A stretch of DNA of 64,000 nucleotides from Hordeum vulgare subsp. vulgare. Lineage: Eukaryota; Streptophyta; Magnoliopsida; Poales; Poaceae. The position numbers and the translations under genes were made by a program. Below are positions 21,578 to 33,880 of the stretch, piece after piece. The notes beneath the pieces are model-generated. The model did not search any database, had not been told where the DNA came from, and saw nothing but the letters and a program-made list of their open reading frames with translations. The stretch is taken from positions 359,817,974-359,881,973 of the forward strand of contig NC_058519.1 of NCBI RefSeq assembly GCF_904849725.1. Direction: 5' to 3'. Numbering within the stretch: position 1 is the first letter of the stretch; the number at the start of each line of letters is the position of its first letter.

Positions 21578-23083
21578 TGATACGTCTCCAACGTATCTGT
21601 AATTTTTGATGGTTCCATGCTATTATCTTGTCAAACTTTGGATGTTTTGTATGCCTTTTATATATTTTTTGGGACTAACTTATTAACTCAGTGCCAAGTG
21701 CCAGTTCCTGTTTTTTCCGTGTTTTTGACACTTTACACACGAGGATTTTAAACTGTGTCCAAACGGAATAAAACTTCCGAAAAGATTTTTTTCGGAACAG
21801 AAGATACGCACGAGACTTGAGAACCAAGGCACGGGCCACCAGGGGACCCCACAAGCCCCATAGGCGCGGCCAGGGGGGCCCGCCTAGCAGGCTTGTGGGC
21901 CCCCTGTGGCTCGTCTACCCTACCTCTTCCGCCTATAAATTCAGAAAAATTCCAAAATGGTGAGAGAGATCCACGAAAATACTTTTCCACCGCCGCAAGC
22001 TTCTGTCTCCTTAAGATCCCATCTGGGGCACGTTCTAGTGCCCTGCCAGAGGGAGGATCCGGATACGGAGGGCTTCTTCATCAACACCATGACCTCTCCG
22101 ATGATGCGTGAGTAGTTCACCATAGACCTTCGGGTCCATAACTAGTAGCTAGATGGCTTGTTCTCTCTCTTGGATCTTCAATACAAAGTTCTCCATGATC
22201 TTCATGGAGATCTATCCGATGTAATCTTCTTTGCGGTGTGTTTGTCGAGATCCGATGAATTGTGGATTTATGCTCAAATTATCTATGAATCTTATTTGAG
22301 TTTCTTCTGATCTCTTATATGCATGATTTCATATCCTTGTAATTCTCTTCGAGTTGTGGGTTTTGTTTGGCCAACTTGATCTATGATTCTTTCAATGGGA
22401 GAAGTGCTTGCTTTTGGGTTCATACCGTGTGGTGACCTCTCCCAGCGACAGAAGGGGCGGCGAGGCACGCATCGTGTTGTTGCCATCAAGGGTAAAAAGA
22501 TGGGGTTTTCATCATTGGTTTGAGTTTATCCCTCTACATCATGTAATATTGCTTAAGGCGTTACTCTGTTCGTCATGAACTCAATACACTAGATGCATGT
22601 TGGATAGCGGTCGATGTGTGGAGTAACAGTAGTAGATGCAGAAAGTATCGGTCTACTTGTCTCGGACGTGATGCCTATATGTATGATCATTGCCTTAGAT
22701 ATCGTCATGACTTTGCGCGGTTCTATCAATTGCTCGACAGTAATTTGTTCACCCACTGTATTATTTGCTATTTTGAGAGAAGCCTCTAGTGAAAACTATG
22801 GCCCCCGGGTCTACTTCACACCATATTTTCAGCCTTACGCTTTTACTTAGTTGCACTTTCCGCCTCCAGATCTCACTTTGCAATCAATCTTGAAGGGATT
22901 GACAACCCCTTTATAGCATTGGGTGCAAGCTCTTTTGTGTTTGCGCAGGTACTCTGGACTTGGGGCGATTCTCCTACTGGATTGATACCTTGGTTCTCAA
23001 ACTAAGGGAAATACTTACTGCTCCTGTGCTGCATCACCCTTTCCTCTTCAAGGGAAAAATCAACGCAGGCTCAAGAGGCAGCA
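21578..23083 (+). repeat. 5' LTR, Athila-type (Sabrina/WHAM/Derami type)
   Basis: Starts TGATACGTCTCCAACGTATC, has a TATA-like CCTATAAAT (21932-21940), and ends near GGCTCAAGAGGCAGCA (23083). The same subfamily reappears inverted at 61291-62810. Confidence 0.8.
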
Positions 23084-23157
23084 GAAGGATTTCTGGCGCC
23101 GTTGTCGGGGATTTCTCGCGCCGTAGCAGAAGGATTTCTGGCGCCGTTGCCGGGGAG
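23080..23157 (+). repeat. Duplicated primer-binding-site segment
   Basis: AGCAGAAGGATTTCTGGCGC + CGTTG occurs at 23080-23104 and again at 23125-23149, so the TGGCGCCGTTG primer binding site (tRNA-Asp type) is present twice, 45 bases apart. The second is the canonical TGGCGCCGTTGCCGGGGA. Confidence 0.85.
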
Positions 23158-23382
23158 GATCAAGTCAAGAACTCATCCAAGTAAGTGTCGCAAACTCATC
23201 TATTGCATTTACTTTTTTGCCTATCGTTTTCCTCTCCCCCACTTCTGAAAACCAAAAAAATACAAAAATATTTGCCTTTTTCCTTTGCCTTTTTTGTTTG
23301 CCTTTTTCGTTTGCCTTTCCTTTGCTTGTGTGCTATGTGCCTTCAATATGCTTGCATCTTCGCTTGCTGAAAATCTAGTGAT

Positions 23383-24131
23383 ATGGATCGTCACCCACTT
23401 GCTAATCTCTTTAAGAGATCCACTTATGTGGAACCAATTCCTAGTGAGTTGAGTGCACTTGACTTTCTCTATGGAGTTTTGCTTGAGATGCGTGAATCTG
23501 AAAATCGTGATGAAGAAATTTATGAAATGATTCACAAGGGCTCCTTGAATGAAAACCATGATTGCAATGATTTCATTATAAATTCTATTAATGACAATCA
23601 TGCTAAAATATGCAAAACCCTAAGCTTGGGGATGCTAGTTTTGCTATGTCCACTACTTATTGCAATGATCATGATTGGGGTAATGATTTTTCTTATGATC
23701 TTGAAAATTTGTTTAAGCCTCATGATGGTTATGATATTTGCAATAATATTGAAAGTGGAATTGGAGAAGTCATGACTTTAGTTGATGATAATCCCACTAT
23801 TTTTGAAGAGCGTCAACTTTGCATGCATGTGGATCATGAAAAGAATATGATTTGTGATAGCTATATTGTTGAATTTGAATATGATCCCACATGTAATTTC
23901 TATGACAGAGGAAAATATTGTGGTAGAAACTTTCATGTTACCAAATCACCTCTCGTTATGTTGAGATTGCTATTGTCTCTTTCGTCTTCCTTGCATATGG
24001 TAACTATTAGTTGTCTTGATAATTTGTTTTCCTATAAAATTCCTATGCATAGGAAGTATGTTAGACTTAGATGTGATTTTCACATGCTTTATGATGCTCT
24101 CGTTGTGCTTCAATTCTTGTCTTTTGTGTGA
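23383..24131 (+). pseudogene. Gag-like leader ORF of the Athila-type element, broken
   Basis: The first frame begins MDRHPLANLFKRSTYVE and runs to about 23620; the reading continues in another frame (SFAMSTTYCNDHDWGNDF, 23640-24131), so at least one frameshift is present. The composition (many acidic and asparagine residues, no CCHC finger, no protease or RT) is that of the small ORF in non-autonomous Triticeae Athila-type elements. Function of that ORF is unknown to me. The initiation codon at 23383 is 300 bases after the LTR, a normal leader length. A related, more decayed frame lies at 41736-42792. Confidence 0.5.
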
Positions 24132-25140
24132 GCATCATTGATTTATCAATGACTAGCTAAGGGTGTTAAACAATAGCGCTTGTTGGGAGGCAACCCAATG
24201 AATTTATCTTTTTCTTTCTGTTTTGTTGCGTCCAAACCATCATAATTCTGTTATGATTGTGTCTTTTGTGTTTCTTTTTGTGTTTGAGCCAAGCAAAACC
24301 TTTATGACTAGTCTTGGTGATGGCTGTTTGTTCCTGCTGGAAAAAGACAGAAACTTTTCACTCACGAGATTATTTTTCATATTTATTAAGAAAGAGCTTT
24401 TGAGTTGATTCTTTTGCTTCTGGTTGATATACCTTTTTCCCAGGCAGCCGTAATGTTTCAGAATTTTTGAGGTACCACAAGTATATGAAGTATACAGATT
24501 GCTACAGAGTGGTCTGTTTTTGACAGATTCTGTTTTTGTTGAGTTGGTTGCTTGTTCTGATGAAACTATGGATAGTATAGGGGGGGGGGTACTAGCCATG
24601 GAAAAGTGAGAATACAGTAATCTAACACCAATATAAATAGAAATCAAGTTTTCTACAGTACCTAAAGAGGTGGTAGTTTGTTTTCTTGTGCTAATGATAT
24701 CACGAGTTTCTGTTTAAGTTTTGTGTTGTGAAGTTTTCAAGTTTTGGGTGATGTTCTCATGGACAAAGGGATAAAGAGTGGAAAGAGATCAAGCTTGGGG
24801 ATGCCCAAGGCATCCCAAGCCAAATTCAAAGACACCAAAAAGCCTAAGCTTGGGGATGCCCCGGGAAGGCGTCCCCTCTTTCGTCTTCAATCCATCGGTA
24901 ACATTACTTTGAGCTATATTTTTATTCACCACATGATATGTGTTTTGCTTGGAGCATCTTGTATCATAGGAGTCTTTTCTTTTTGTTGTGTCACAATCAT
25001 CCTTACTGCACACCTTTTGAGAGAGACATGCACTCATCGTGAATTTGCTAGAATGCTCATCGTGCTTCACTTATATCTTTTGAGCTAGATAATTTTGCTC
25101 TATGTGCTTCACTTAGATCTTTTAGAGCACGGCCGTGCGT

Positions 25141-28100
25141 AACTTGGTAGTTGGCTTGTGCTTTAACTTCGAGCCTCCTCCTCAACCCCGTTTCTGGTGT
25201 GACCCCTATCCTTGATTCGGCTTTGAGCTTGGATCCGATGACTGCATCCGGAAACCTCGGCTCGACCCTTACCCTGAATTCGGCTTCGAGCTCGGGTCTG
25301 ATCACTATGTCTATAGACCGGGGCTCAACCTTGCCCGGGATCATCGAGCTTCCCCTAAAGCCTACTGCAAGCTCAATGCCTCAAGGCATCATCTAATTAT
25401 AGACGGCTGCACTGCGCGGCAACGTTGCACACCTGATTTCCTTGGAACAACAATTAAGCTGATTCTCTTTTCCATGGAGAGTCACTTGTCATCATACGGG
25501 AGATTAATGTCACGAAAGTTAAACCAAGGGGCGTTACATTGGGTGAATATCAGGTCTTGTTTTTCCTGACTATTCCCTCAGAACATAAAATTATTATTAT
25601 GCACATAATATTTTCTGTTAGTTTTGTACTGCATTAATATTGCAAAGATATTCTATCAATATTCGTGTACGACGTTCGTCTGGCCATTCTCTTGTGGATT
25701 TCCGACCTGTGTCGACATCGACCTCGCGCCAGATAATCGACCTCGACCACACGATGTCATTACACCGGCGAGCCGACATCGTAATCCCGCCTCCATCAAA
25801 CAAATTGCATTGTCGACATGATCGACTAGCGTGGGGGCTTCGTCATCACGCTACCGAACTACTCTTTCTCCTCGGCTGGATTGGAGGCTTCGCCTAGCCG
25901 CAGTAACTGTGTTGTGTTGCCACTTGATTACCTCGGCTTGGGGATCGGGACCTCGGCCAAGACAAAAACTACATCCCAGTCCCGCCATAACCCCGGACCG
26001 CATCGAGCACATTAACCAGCTAAGTCGTTGTCGTGCTCAGTTCTTTTTGAAATTTTACTTTTTGTTCGGTTCAGCCAAACATTATATTTTTTGATAAACT
26101 AAAAAATTGTTTCCTAAAAACAATTTACTTTCCCCAAAGTTTACTGCGGGCTCTTAAATTTATATGAGTTGTTTTACAATAAATGTGTTTTCTTCATTGT
26201 CGTTGCAAAGTCTTTTTCTACCACCCCTTTTTCCGACAATAGTGTGTGGTCAATAGCCGGATAGCATGGTTTCTTTCTAAATCCGCTCGAGTTTAGTTCG
26301 CGAAACAGGCCTCAGAGAAACACTCCGCCTTCGGGATATGGAGGTTGAAGCAAAAGGCTGACCCGACTGGAGTCCGGGGATGGGATGTATCATGTTAAAC
26401 CATGACAGAAGCACAAATTAAATTTTAGACCAATTTTGGATTAGGACAGCTTTCTTTTATCTAAATTGAAAAATGCATAAGTTTTTGGTTTTTCCGAGCA
26501 TAAATCTCGGAGTACAACACCACATGCATTTCACATATCAACAATATTAAAGGGGGCCTGCGATTAGCACCAAACCCACCAAACACCGAGATACTCCATG
26601 TAGTCCTCGGCAAAATGTCCTTGGTATTTCACATTTATATGCATTGATTTCAAGTTGTGTCTTTGGTCTATAGCTAGATTACCTCGCTCCTGTGCTTACC
26701 CCTTACATTTCCGCTTTGTTCGGCTAAGGGGTAAAGGAAGAACCACTGCGATTGTCACTTCCGATTTAACTGGTTAAGTGCCTCAGTTGGAGAAAACGGA
26801 AAGCTGACTGTCACAACAAGTGTAAATCGGTGAGCGAACTGCAGGCAGTGTTCAACCAAATATAGTCGATCAAGGTTATGCGAGTAAAACGAAGGGCCTC
26901 TCTTTATTGGAAAGGCCAAGTTATGGGTGGTTCGACCTGAAATAATTCGAGGAGTTGACGTATACACGGGCTATTAAGTTGCCCCCAACATATGTTCCTA
27001 GGACTAAGTGAAAGTTATAAATCCCGAATATCTGATTGCCTCGTTTCCACTAACACAGGCGCCTCCGGTCATCGAGACATCGTCTAAGGGTTGTCTTGTT
27101 TGTACGAAAACACCCTACGTAGCATCTACAAAGGGGTGGAAGCCGATGATAGGCCACTTTCGGATTATAAACAATCACGACGGAGTCAATATAAACTATA
27201 CCAAGGGTTCCTTGTGACACCTCGGCATAGATACATCGGGATTCCTGGAGAGCCCAACATATCATCAATGTTTGTACTTAATATATGAAAGTTGTCTTCT
27301 GTAGTCATCATTATAAAGCAATAGATATGCATCAATTTGACTTAATATTTTAGCCAAGCTGGGTTGCCTGGCTCCTGTTCTTACCCCCTATGTCCCCGAC
27401 TGTTAGGCTAGGGGGTAAAGGGAGCACCTTTGGGATTGTTACTTATGGTTCATCCGGGTTAGAACCTCAGACTCGATGAAGCCAAAAGCTAGCCATCTTA
27501 AGAATATAATGGTCGGCAATAACAGAACTGAAAATTTCGGTTCATTAAAGACCATAGAGTTCGGGAACATTCCCCGAAATAAATCCTCAGTATTTTCCTC
27601 CAACGTTGATCGAAATTGAGGTTTCATGATCATGGTCAACATGATATCATGGGTAAAGGATCTTATAAATGAACTATTTTCCCAAAAGAGGTTTCTTACA
27701 TTAAATAGTAATATATAACATATCTCTCCGCGTACCTTTGTTTATAAAGCCGTATGACCGTATTGCCTTGTTTGCCTTAAATCTTTGCCCTTATAAAGGC
27801 TTTATAAAGTTGGACAAGCACTCCTTGGCCACTGGCTGAGGAGGTTGAAGCCAATGGTCGGTCAACAAAGTCTTGTACAATGTGGATCTGAGCTTTAATG
27901 ATGTAAAGTACTTGGATACGTAGAATCATTACACATAAATTGTGTCAAACGTAACAAATTTTGTGTCAAACAAATATTGATCCTTAACTCAAACACCCGC
28001 GCCCAAATTAAGGCTCGGGGGCTACTACATTGCCTATTCAATGCAGCAAATTCAAAGTGCAATACAGTTTTTGAGGAGATTCAATCCTCAGGTTGGTCGG

Positions 28101-28884
28101 GCACACCCAACCAGAGTCTCGGGAACTACCGTGTACTGCCTTTCAATCCCTAACGTATGCCGTCGAGCAAGATCTTGATCCTCTAGCCGATTTTACAAAT
28201 TGACCTAAGTCTCAGGGGCTACTGGGATCAGTGGTTTTATCTTTTTTCCTTCAGGTACATCTCGGATTTTAGACCGACACACACCTTGAGGGCTACTGGC
28301 TATACATCTCAGTAGTAAATAAATCGGGGAGGTCGGAAATAAATTCCGCAAACAACAGCCCAAGAACGAGGTAGACCACCACCTCGGAAGCAGTCTGGCA
28401 TGCAGCTCGGATGTAAGTGGCTGGCTCCATAGAGGGCTTTGCCGGCATTAAGGTCGGATGAACTCCTTAAAATTTTCATAGGTCGGGGTAATTTATGATG
28501 CCTCGGATGCCTCAGATGCAGTTTGGCATTGGAGCTCGGTCGCAAGAAGATACCTTACTAGCAGTGGAGCTTGCCTGCAAACAGACACATCGGATGTAGT
28601 TCGGCGTTGGAGCTCGGATGGAAGAGGACACCGCCACATGGGAAACACTTCAAACCCGGGGTGTGGTGTAAAAAATTACAAGGTATTGATAAAGGCCGAA
28701 AACTTAAAGGGGCTCCTCGGATGCCCGATGTGTGAACTCTTTGGATACACTTCAATGATCCTCAAGATAGAAGATGGGAATATTTGTTGAACCAATTTTG
28801 AAGAGCGGCGGTCGAAGATGAAGAACAGTTTGAAAGAACCAAGGAACATCCCCAACTTGAAGACCGGTTCAGGAGGGTACTAAT
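25141..28884 (+). other. 3' internal non-coding region of the gypsy element
   Basis: No domain-bearing frame. Repeated phrases such as CTCGGGGGCTACTAC and CTAGGGGGTAAAGGGAGCACC mark it as the long 3' non-coding part of the element. It ends at the right LTR (28885). Confidence 0.5.
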
Positions 28885-29271
28885 TGTGTCCTAGACTAGG
28901 GGGTACTCACCATGTTGTCTCCCGACCATTAGGGCGGGCCGAGGACCCCCATGGCGGTTCACTAATGGGCTATGTCAGACAACCCATGATTCATACAAGG
29001 GAGATTCCACAAGACTTGGCACACAAGACAAGGAATCCTCTAAACCCTAGTCCTACGACACGTTATATAAACCGAGGCGAGGCTAGTCAATAGACAATCT
29101 CATATTCATTACAACAATCTCATGGTAGATACATGTACTATGTACTATCCCCATATCAATACAATCAAAAGTAGGACGTAGGGTATTATCTCCTTGAGAG
29201 AGCCCGAACCTGGGTAAAATCATGTGTTCATGTTACCATCGCTCCAAGACGCCTAGCTGAGGACCCCTACG
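28885..29271 (+). repeat. 3' LTR of the gypsy element (3' end missing)
   Basis: Starts TGTGTCCTAGACTAGGGGG; contains TTATATAAACCGAGG (TATA-like, about 29063). It matches 18896-19302 but stops at GGACCCCTAC; the final GATACCGACA segment is absent. Confidence 0.75.
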
Positions 29272-29640
29272 TTAGATGTGTTCATGTTACTAACACTTAG
29301 ATGTGAGATAGCTATTTCACATCTAGATGTGAAATAGCAAATCCGAAAATCCTAACAAATCCAAAAATCATAACTATTTGAAATAGTTGCAGAAATGTCA
29401 CGTTAAGAATTGCTGGTGTTCTATTCTACCACCTACTTTGATCACCTGAAGCTCGAATAGAAAATTTGTCCATTCGTTGGCCTGTCTACTTTTAGTCCAG
29501 ACTCTATACTTTCACAATAGAAGTTTTGAAGCTCCTAGTCTTTTAGTCCAGACTCAGGGTATTATCTCCTTGAGAGAGCCCGAACCTGGACTGCATGCCT
29601 TGTGTGTCATAGACTTTCACAACAGAAGTTTGTTAAAAGT
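29272..29640. other. Patchwork of short duplications (filler DNA)
   Basis: Several short pieces are copied: ATGTGTTCATGTTAC from 29223 again at 29277; a 33-base LTR piece (29179-29211) again at 29558-29590; CTTTTAGTCCAGACTC twice (29490, 29540); ACTTTCACAA(T/C)AGAAGTTT twice (29509, 29612). This is the signature of repair-associated filler at a break. No gene. Confidence 0.65.
29311..29338. repeat. 28-bp perfect palindrome
   Basis: GCTATTTCACATCT is followed immediately by its exact complement AGATGTGAAATAGC, with another near copy (AGATGTGAGATAGC) just upstream. Confidence 0.9.
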
Positions 29641-29729
29641 GTGAACCTTTGAACAGCAGAATCGGAAGATGGCTCCCCCTCCCTCCCTCCCGCTCCCTCT
29701 CCCTCGGGCTTTCCTCTCGCCGCTGTGGC

Positions 29730-30669
29730 CGGTGTCTAGGTAATGATCCTGAAAAAATAATAGGGGTATGAATGAGGGGGCGGAGCCTAGCTACGGCACA
29801 TGTGTAACACTTGGATTTTATGAGTTCGGACCCTCTCCAAGGAGGTAAAGACCCTACGCCTCGCGTCCGGAGCCTTGTGTTTTCTCTAGAAGGTGTGATC
29901 ATAATAGGATGCTAAACCCTTTCCATAGAGATCGAGGGTGGCTTACATAGAGTGCGGCAGGACCCGTGGAGCACCATTACAAGGGCATTAAAAAAGAGTA
30001 ATTGTCGTTGTTATTAGAAACTGCATCACTAACTAGGGTTGTTACTGGTAACGTTGGCCTTGACTGCACTTCATGTATAATTTTAAGTCCCATGACCGTT
30101 GAAGCTACCACGTCGTCCATGCTCTCCCTTGTTCGAGTGTGAGTGCATGTCCGACTAACTAGGAGACGGTCGAGTTACTCCACGGGTCCAAGTGAAACCT
30201 GAGTTGCATCGGTAGTCCTGGGACTTTAATGGTCATGTGGGGCCCGAGGTGGGTCTTGGACGGCTGGTCCATGACCTTACCCCTGGTAGACGACCCCATG
30301 AGTAGCCCCTACTCGGTTGATCTTTAATTGGCCGAGTGAAAGACACTTCGGGGTGTCTTCGACATTTTGGAGACATCCGGGAAGTAGCTTGGGGCTTTCT
30401 CACTTAGTTCCAAAATGAAGCCGCAATAGATTCGGGATTGAGGATTTCTGAATGATCGGACTAGCTTGGAAGCTATGCACCACCTGGTAGCATTCGGTCA
30501 TCTCTCGGGAGAGACATCCTAATGACTCGGGTATACACGAGCTAAGGACTCTTAGTGATCGGGCTAAAGCTAGGAATGATCCTTCTCGCGTTGCAGAGGA
30601 ACTATTTTGATCGCGTTCTTATACGTCCAAGTGAACCTGGTCCCGCAAGGGGGAGTGTTCGGCGGACAG
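29730..30669 (-). repeat. Candidate 3' LTR of the Tat/Retand-type element
   Basis: On the minus strand it would start TGTCCGCCGAACACTCCCCC (30669) and end near TTTTTTCAGGATCATTACCT (about 29740), with LTR-like text such as CTCTATGTAAGCCACC between. The other LTR is not in the window, so boundaries cannot be checked by comparison. Confidence 0.4.
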
Positions 30670-33366
30670 GTAATTTTTGCTTTTGGCAAGTGGATGCGGG
30701 ATCCACTCGGACCAAAACACCGTGGAAATGTGGGTGACGCCCATGCACGTGGAAGCGGTGGCATCGTGGTTAGTGGGGAAAGTGGCGAGGCCGTCGATCA
30801 CCGCGTCGGGATTTCCTCCACATACCTCAAGGGTGATGTTCGCGGGATCTTGCGGACCTCCCTCCGTTCGCTGATTAACAGGCGCGGATACGCTTGTCGG
30901 GGCAATAAGAATAATGTGTGGACAGAGAGAAAGAGTCCCACATCTAATTCTCTTACCTCGTCTCCTCTGCCATGCTGCCCGGTTGCCTTGCTGCTCTACC
31001 TCTCGGCATCTCTCACCACATCCAGGCCCGACTGTGAAAGATGATGAGACGTGTGACCGTGAAGGCTGAGTAGGCAAAGAAGGGCTTGCACTACTCCTCC
31101 TTGAGCGTCGGGGCACTGACGAGGCGGATCCAGGGCGATTGGATGGTGTCAGGCATCATCAAGAGCCGTCTGTTGGAGCTTAAAAAGCTAAGGGCTCATG
31201 TCTGTCACAAGCTGGCGGCTACCAGAGGAGGGCGAGCTCGAGCCCTCTCAGTAGGGGACGAGCGGGTCCTCCTGGCGACCCACGTTGAGCGAGGTTGTTC
31301 TTTGCCTCCACACCCTTTTTTCCGTGCTTTCCTTGAATTTTAAAGGTTGCAACTCCATCATATTACTCCTAACGCCAGTTCCTATTTGGCCACCTTCGTG
31401 TCCCTTTGCGAAAGCTTCCTCGGTTGTCCTCCTCGTTGGGGGTTGTTCAAACATATCTTCACCTGCCAAGTGATGACTATGAAGAAGTCCTCTTGGGCAG
31501 GGGAGAAAACAAACATAGTACAGCTATGCGGGGGTTTACGTATCCACATTAGTGGGAAGTGCATCTTTCCATATATGTCATTCCCTGATTCAGTGAAGGG
31601 TTGGCAAGACTCTTGGTTCTACTGCCAGGACGTCCCCGTCGGCGATGGTCAGCCGGACCTCCCGCCGTACTCGGTGGAGCGAGTGCAGTCGGCACCTTTC
31701 CTGACCGTGTCCGAGGAGTAGAGGATGGATGTAGATATCTTGGTGATCGCATTGGTTGCTTTGGTACCAAAAGGCGTCAATGGGATGGACCTATTGGAGA
31801 TCTTATTCCAACGGAGGATTTAACACGTGCAAGCCACGACCCATCCTATGTGGATGTATGAGGGACCGAGTGACTCCACGTGAACTCACACGGAGGAGCT
31901 CGATATGAAGGCGTTGGAGGTGAAGATCAATGTCGTCACCCGACGCGCGACAATCCTAGGGGGACGAGGCTCGTGCTCATTTTCTTTGTGGAGAATCCGC
32001 CGATTGAGGTAATCCGTAGTTCAGTTCGTCCGAGTGATTTTGTTGTTGTTACTTATGTGATTTTTGACTTGAACGTGTTCTTTTCACTCGGCGGAGTTTC
32101 ACGATGATGATCAATATAGTTTCAGCTGTCGACAGCACGCCCCTCGACATGGCGAGTGATATAGAGCGCCAAGATGACTCGAGAGGCGAGGATGACGATG
32201 ATGACGACAATGGGGAGTGTGACGAAGGCAAAGACGATTCAGAGGAAGGAGACGAGGCAGAGTCCTCTCGTTCCGAGGACGTCCGGGTAGAAACCCGCTC
32301 CCAGGCGCGCCAAGACCCACGGGTCCGTGCTCGCAGTGCTAAGGCTCCGAGTGCTACCAAGATGACTACGTCGACCATTCCAATGCACAACTCAAAGTGG
32401 GGGCGGAGTGAGCCTACAGTGTCGCTTGAGAGGGCAGTCAAGCAACTCAAGATTCTGATTGTCAAGCCTTGGAAGGCGGTTCTGCCACAAATCAAAGTGA
32501 GCGTGTGTGTGGCCTCAACCTAAGTGCCTTCGTCGCGTGTCACTTCCTTTATGACTGTCATTTTTGGCGGTTTACTTAGCTATATGATGTTCCAAATGAC
32601 TTTGTTGCAATGTTGATACCTTGACCACTTTACTCGATCCTAAGGTCCCAGAGAAGGCCTAGACCAAGGCTGACGTCGCATCTTCAAAAGGTAATATTCG
32701 AACTTTCTTGGATTTCATTCGATTGTCATGTTTTGTCTTGTCGCCAATGTTCGAGTGATCTTCAATGTTGCATGGCTGCTTGAGGTGATTGAGCTTGACA
32801 AGGACGACAAGGTCGACCCGCTGAACCCTTTAGTCGACGGAGATGTCATGATGCAGGATGCTCCTCTTACTCGAGTGACCAGGACTTCTCCCTCCAAGGC
32901 CTCGACTCCATTTCAGGGTACAACTCTAAAGGTCACAGCCGCACTCAGAGCCATCTCGTCTGCTCCTTCATCTGTTCCTCAAGTGGCCAACATCTTCATG
33001 TTGCACCACTTCCTGGAGGATTAGGTGGGCGCGAGCAAGGAGACCCTGGTCCAACTGGAGCTGATGAATGGCCGGCTGAAGGAGGCGTATGATGACAATG
33101 AGGCTCTAAAGAACAATGTCTAAGTAAGTACTCTCGTAAGTACTAGTCTCAGCCAGGAGTATTTGTCTGCATGTGATTGTTTTGTTTTGTTCTGTTTTGT
33201 TTCTCGAGTGTGTTTTCAGGGGCATACCCACTAGGTGTTCTCCGGTTCTAGTGGAAGCACGCTGAGTGCACCCACTGGGTGTAGTCCCCTGTAATGCCCC
33301 AAGTGTGTAACCTTCCCCTTTTGGAACCTTCTTATGTGGGTCCACCTTGTTAATGACATGATAGCT

Positions 33367-33843
33367 CAGTCCCGTCAAAAGAGCTATTATGATAGCAAGC
33401 ACCGTGACATGTCTTATGAGCTTGATGGCTTTGTCTATCTCAAGGTGTCGCCTATGAAGGGTATGTAACGCTTTGGCATCAAAGGCAAGCTTGTGCCTCG
33501 CTTCGTTGGTCCGTTCAGAGTGGTTGGCAAGAGAGGCGACCTTGCGTACCAGCTCGAGGTTCCGTCAAACTTTGCAAATGTCCATGATGTGTTCCATGTT
33601 TCTCAGCTTCGGAGGTGCTTCAAGACCCCCGAGCGCACTGTTCATCTTCAAGACATCGACCTTCAACCTGACCTTTCTTATCGTGAGCATCCAGTTGCGG
33701 TTCTCGAGGCGACTGACCGCAAGACCCGCAACAAGACTGTCAAATTTCTCAAAGTGCAGTCGTCACACCATTCCGATAAAGAGGCTACTTGGGAATGCGA
33801 GGATCACCTCCGTTCTGAATTTCTGGAGTTCTTTCAGGCATAG
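33367..33843 (+). pseudogene. C-terminal gypsy pol fragment with chromodomain
   Basis: The frame reads SRQKSYYDSKHRDMSYELDG, then FVYLKVSPMKG, a stop (33467-33469), FGIKGKLVPRFVGPFRVV (the GPF/Y module of the integrase C-terminus), DVFHVSQLRRC, and a chromodomain-like stretch (YREHPVAVLEATDRKTRNKT ... SHHSDKEATWECEDHL) ending at TAG 33841-33843. In chromoviruses this domain steers integration to heterochromatin. Only this C-terminal sixth of pol remains, joined at its left to an LTR stub. Confidence 0.85.
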
Positions 33844-33880
33844 ATCTCGGGGCGAGATCTTTTTGTAGTGTGGGAGAGTT

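Larger units (their letters stand above)
21578..25140 (+). mobile_element. Athila-type gypsy element, 5' LTR and part of interior (truncated)
   Basis: A 1506-bp LTR beginning TGATACGTCTCCAACGTATC is followed by a primer binding site TGGCGCCGTTG(C/T)CGGGGA and about 2 kb of interior with short gag-like frames and AAGCTTGGGGATGCCC motifs. The interior stops near 25140, where gypsy host sequence resumes; the 3' half and 3' LTR are missing. Candidate target duplication at the left is GGCCA (21573-21577). Confidence 0.78.
18896..29271 (+). mobile_element. Gypsy retrotransposon with 0.4-kb LTRs and no recognisable pol
   Basis: Two copies of one LTR in the same orientation (18896-19302; 28885-29271) enclose 9.6 kb. 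After the left LTR is a binding-site-like TTGGTGTTTTCATTGAGA. The interior has the CTCGGCTAGACCAGGGGCTTC-like non-coding blocks seen in this kind of Triticeae gypsy element, in two places (21290-21380; 25830-25960). No protease, RT or integrase motif is visible. A truncated Athila-type element is nested at 21578-25140. The right LTR lacks its last 30 or so bases. Candidate families are Fatima, Latidu or Danae relatives; I cannot decide. Confidence 0.65.

Noticed and set aside
24577..24588. Run of about ten G residues
   Set aside because: Simple homopolymer, possibly with sequencing length error; no structural partner seen.
30607..31116. 145- and 165-codon ORFs on opposite strands
   Set aside because: Mutually overlapping, no domain, located where the promoter of the Retand antisense ORF is expected.
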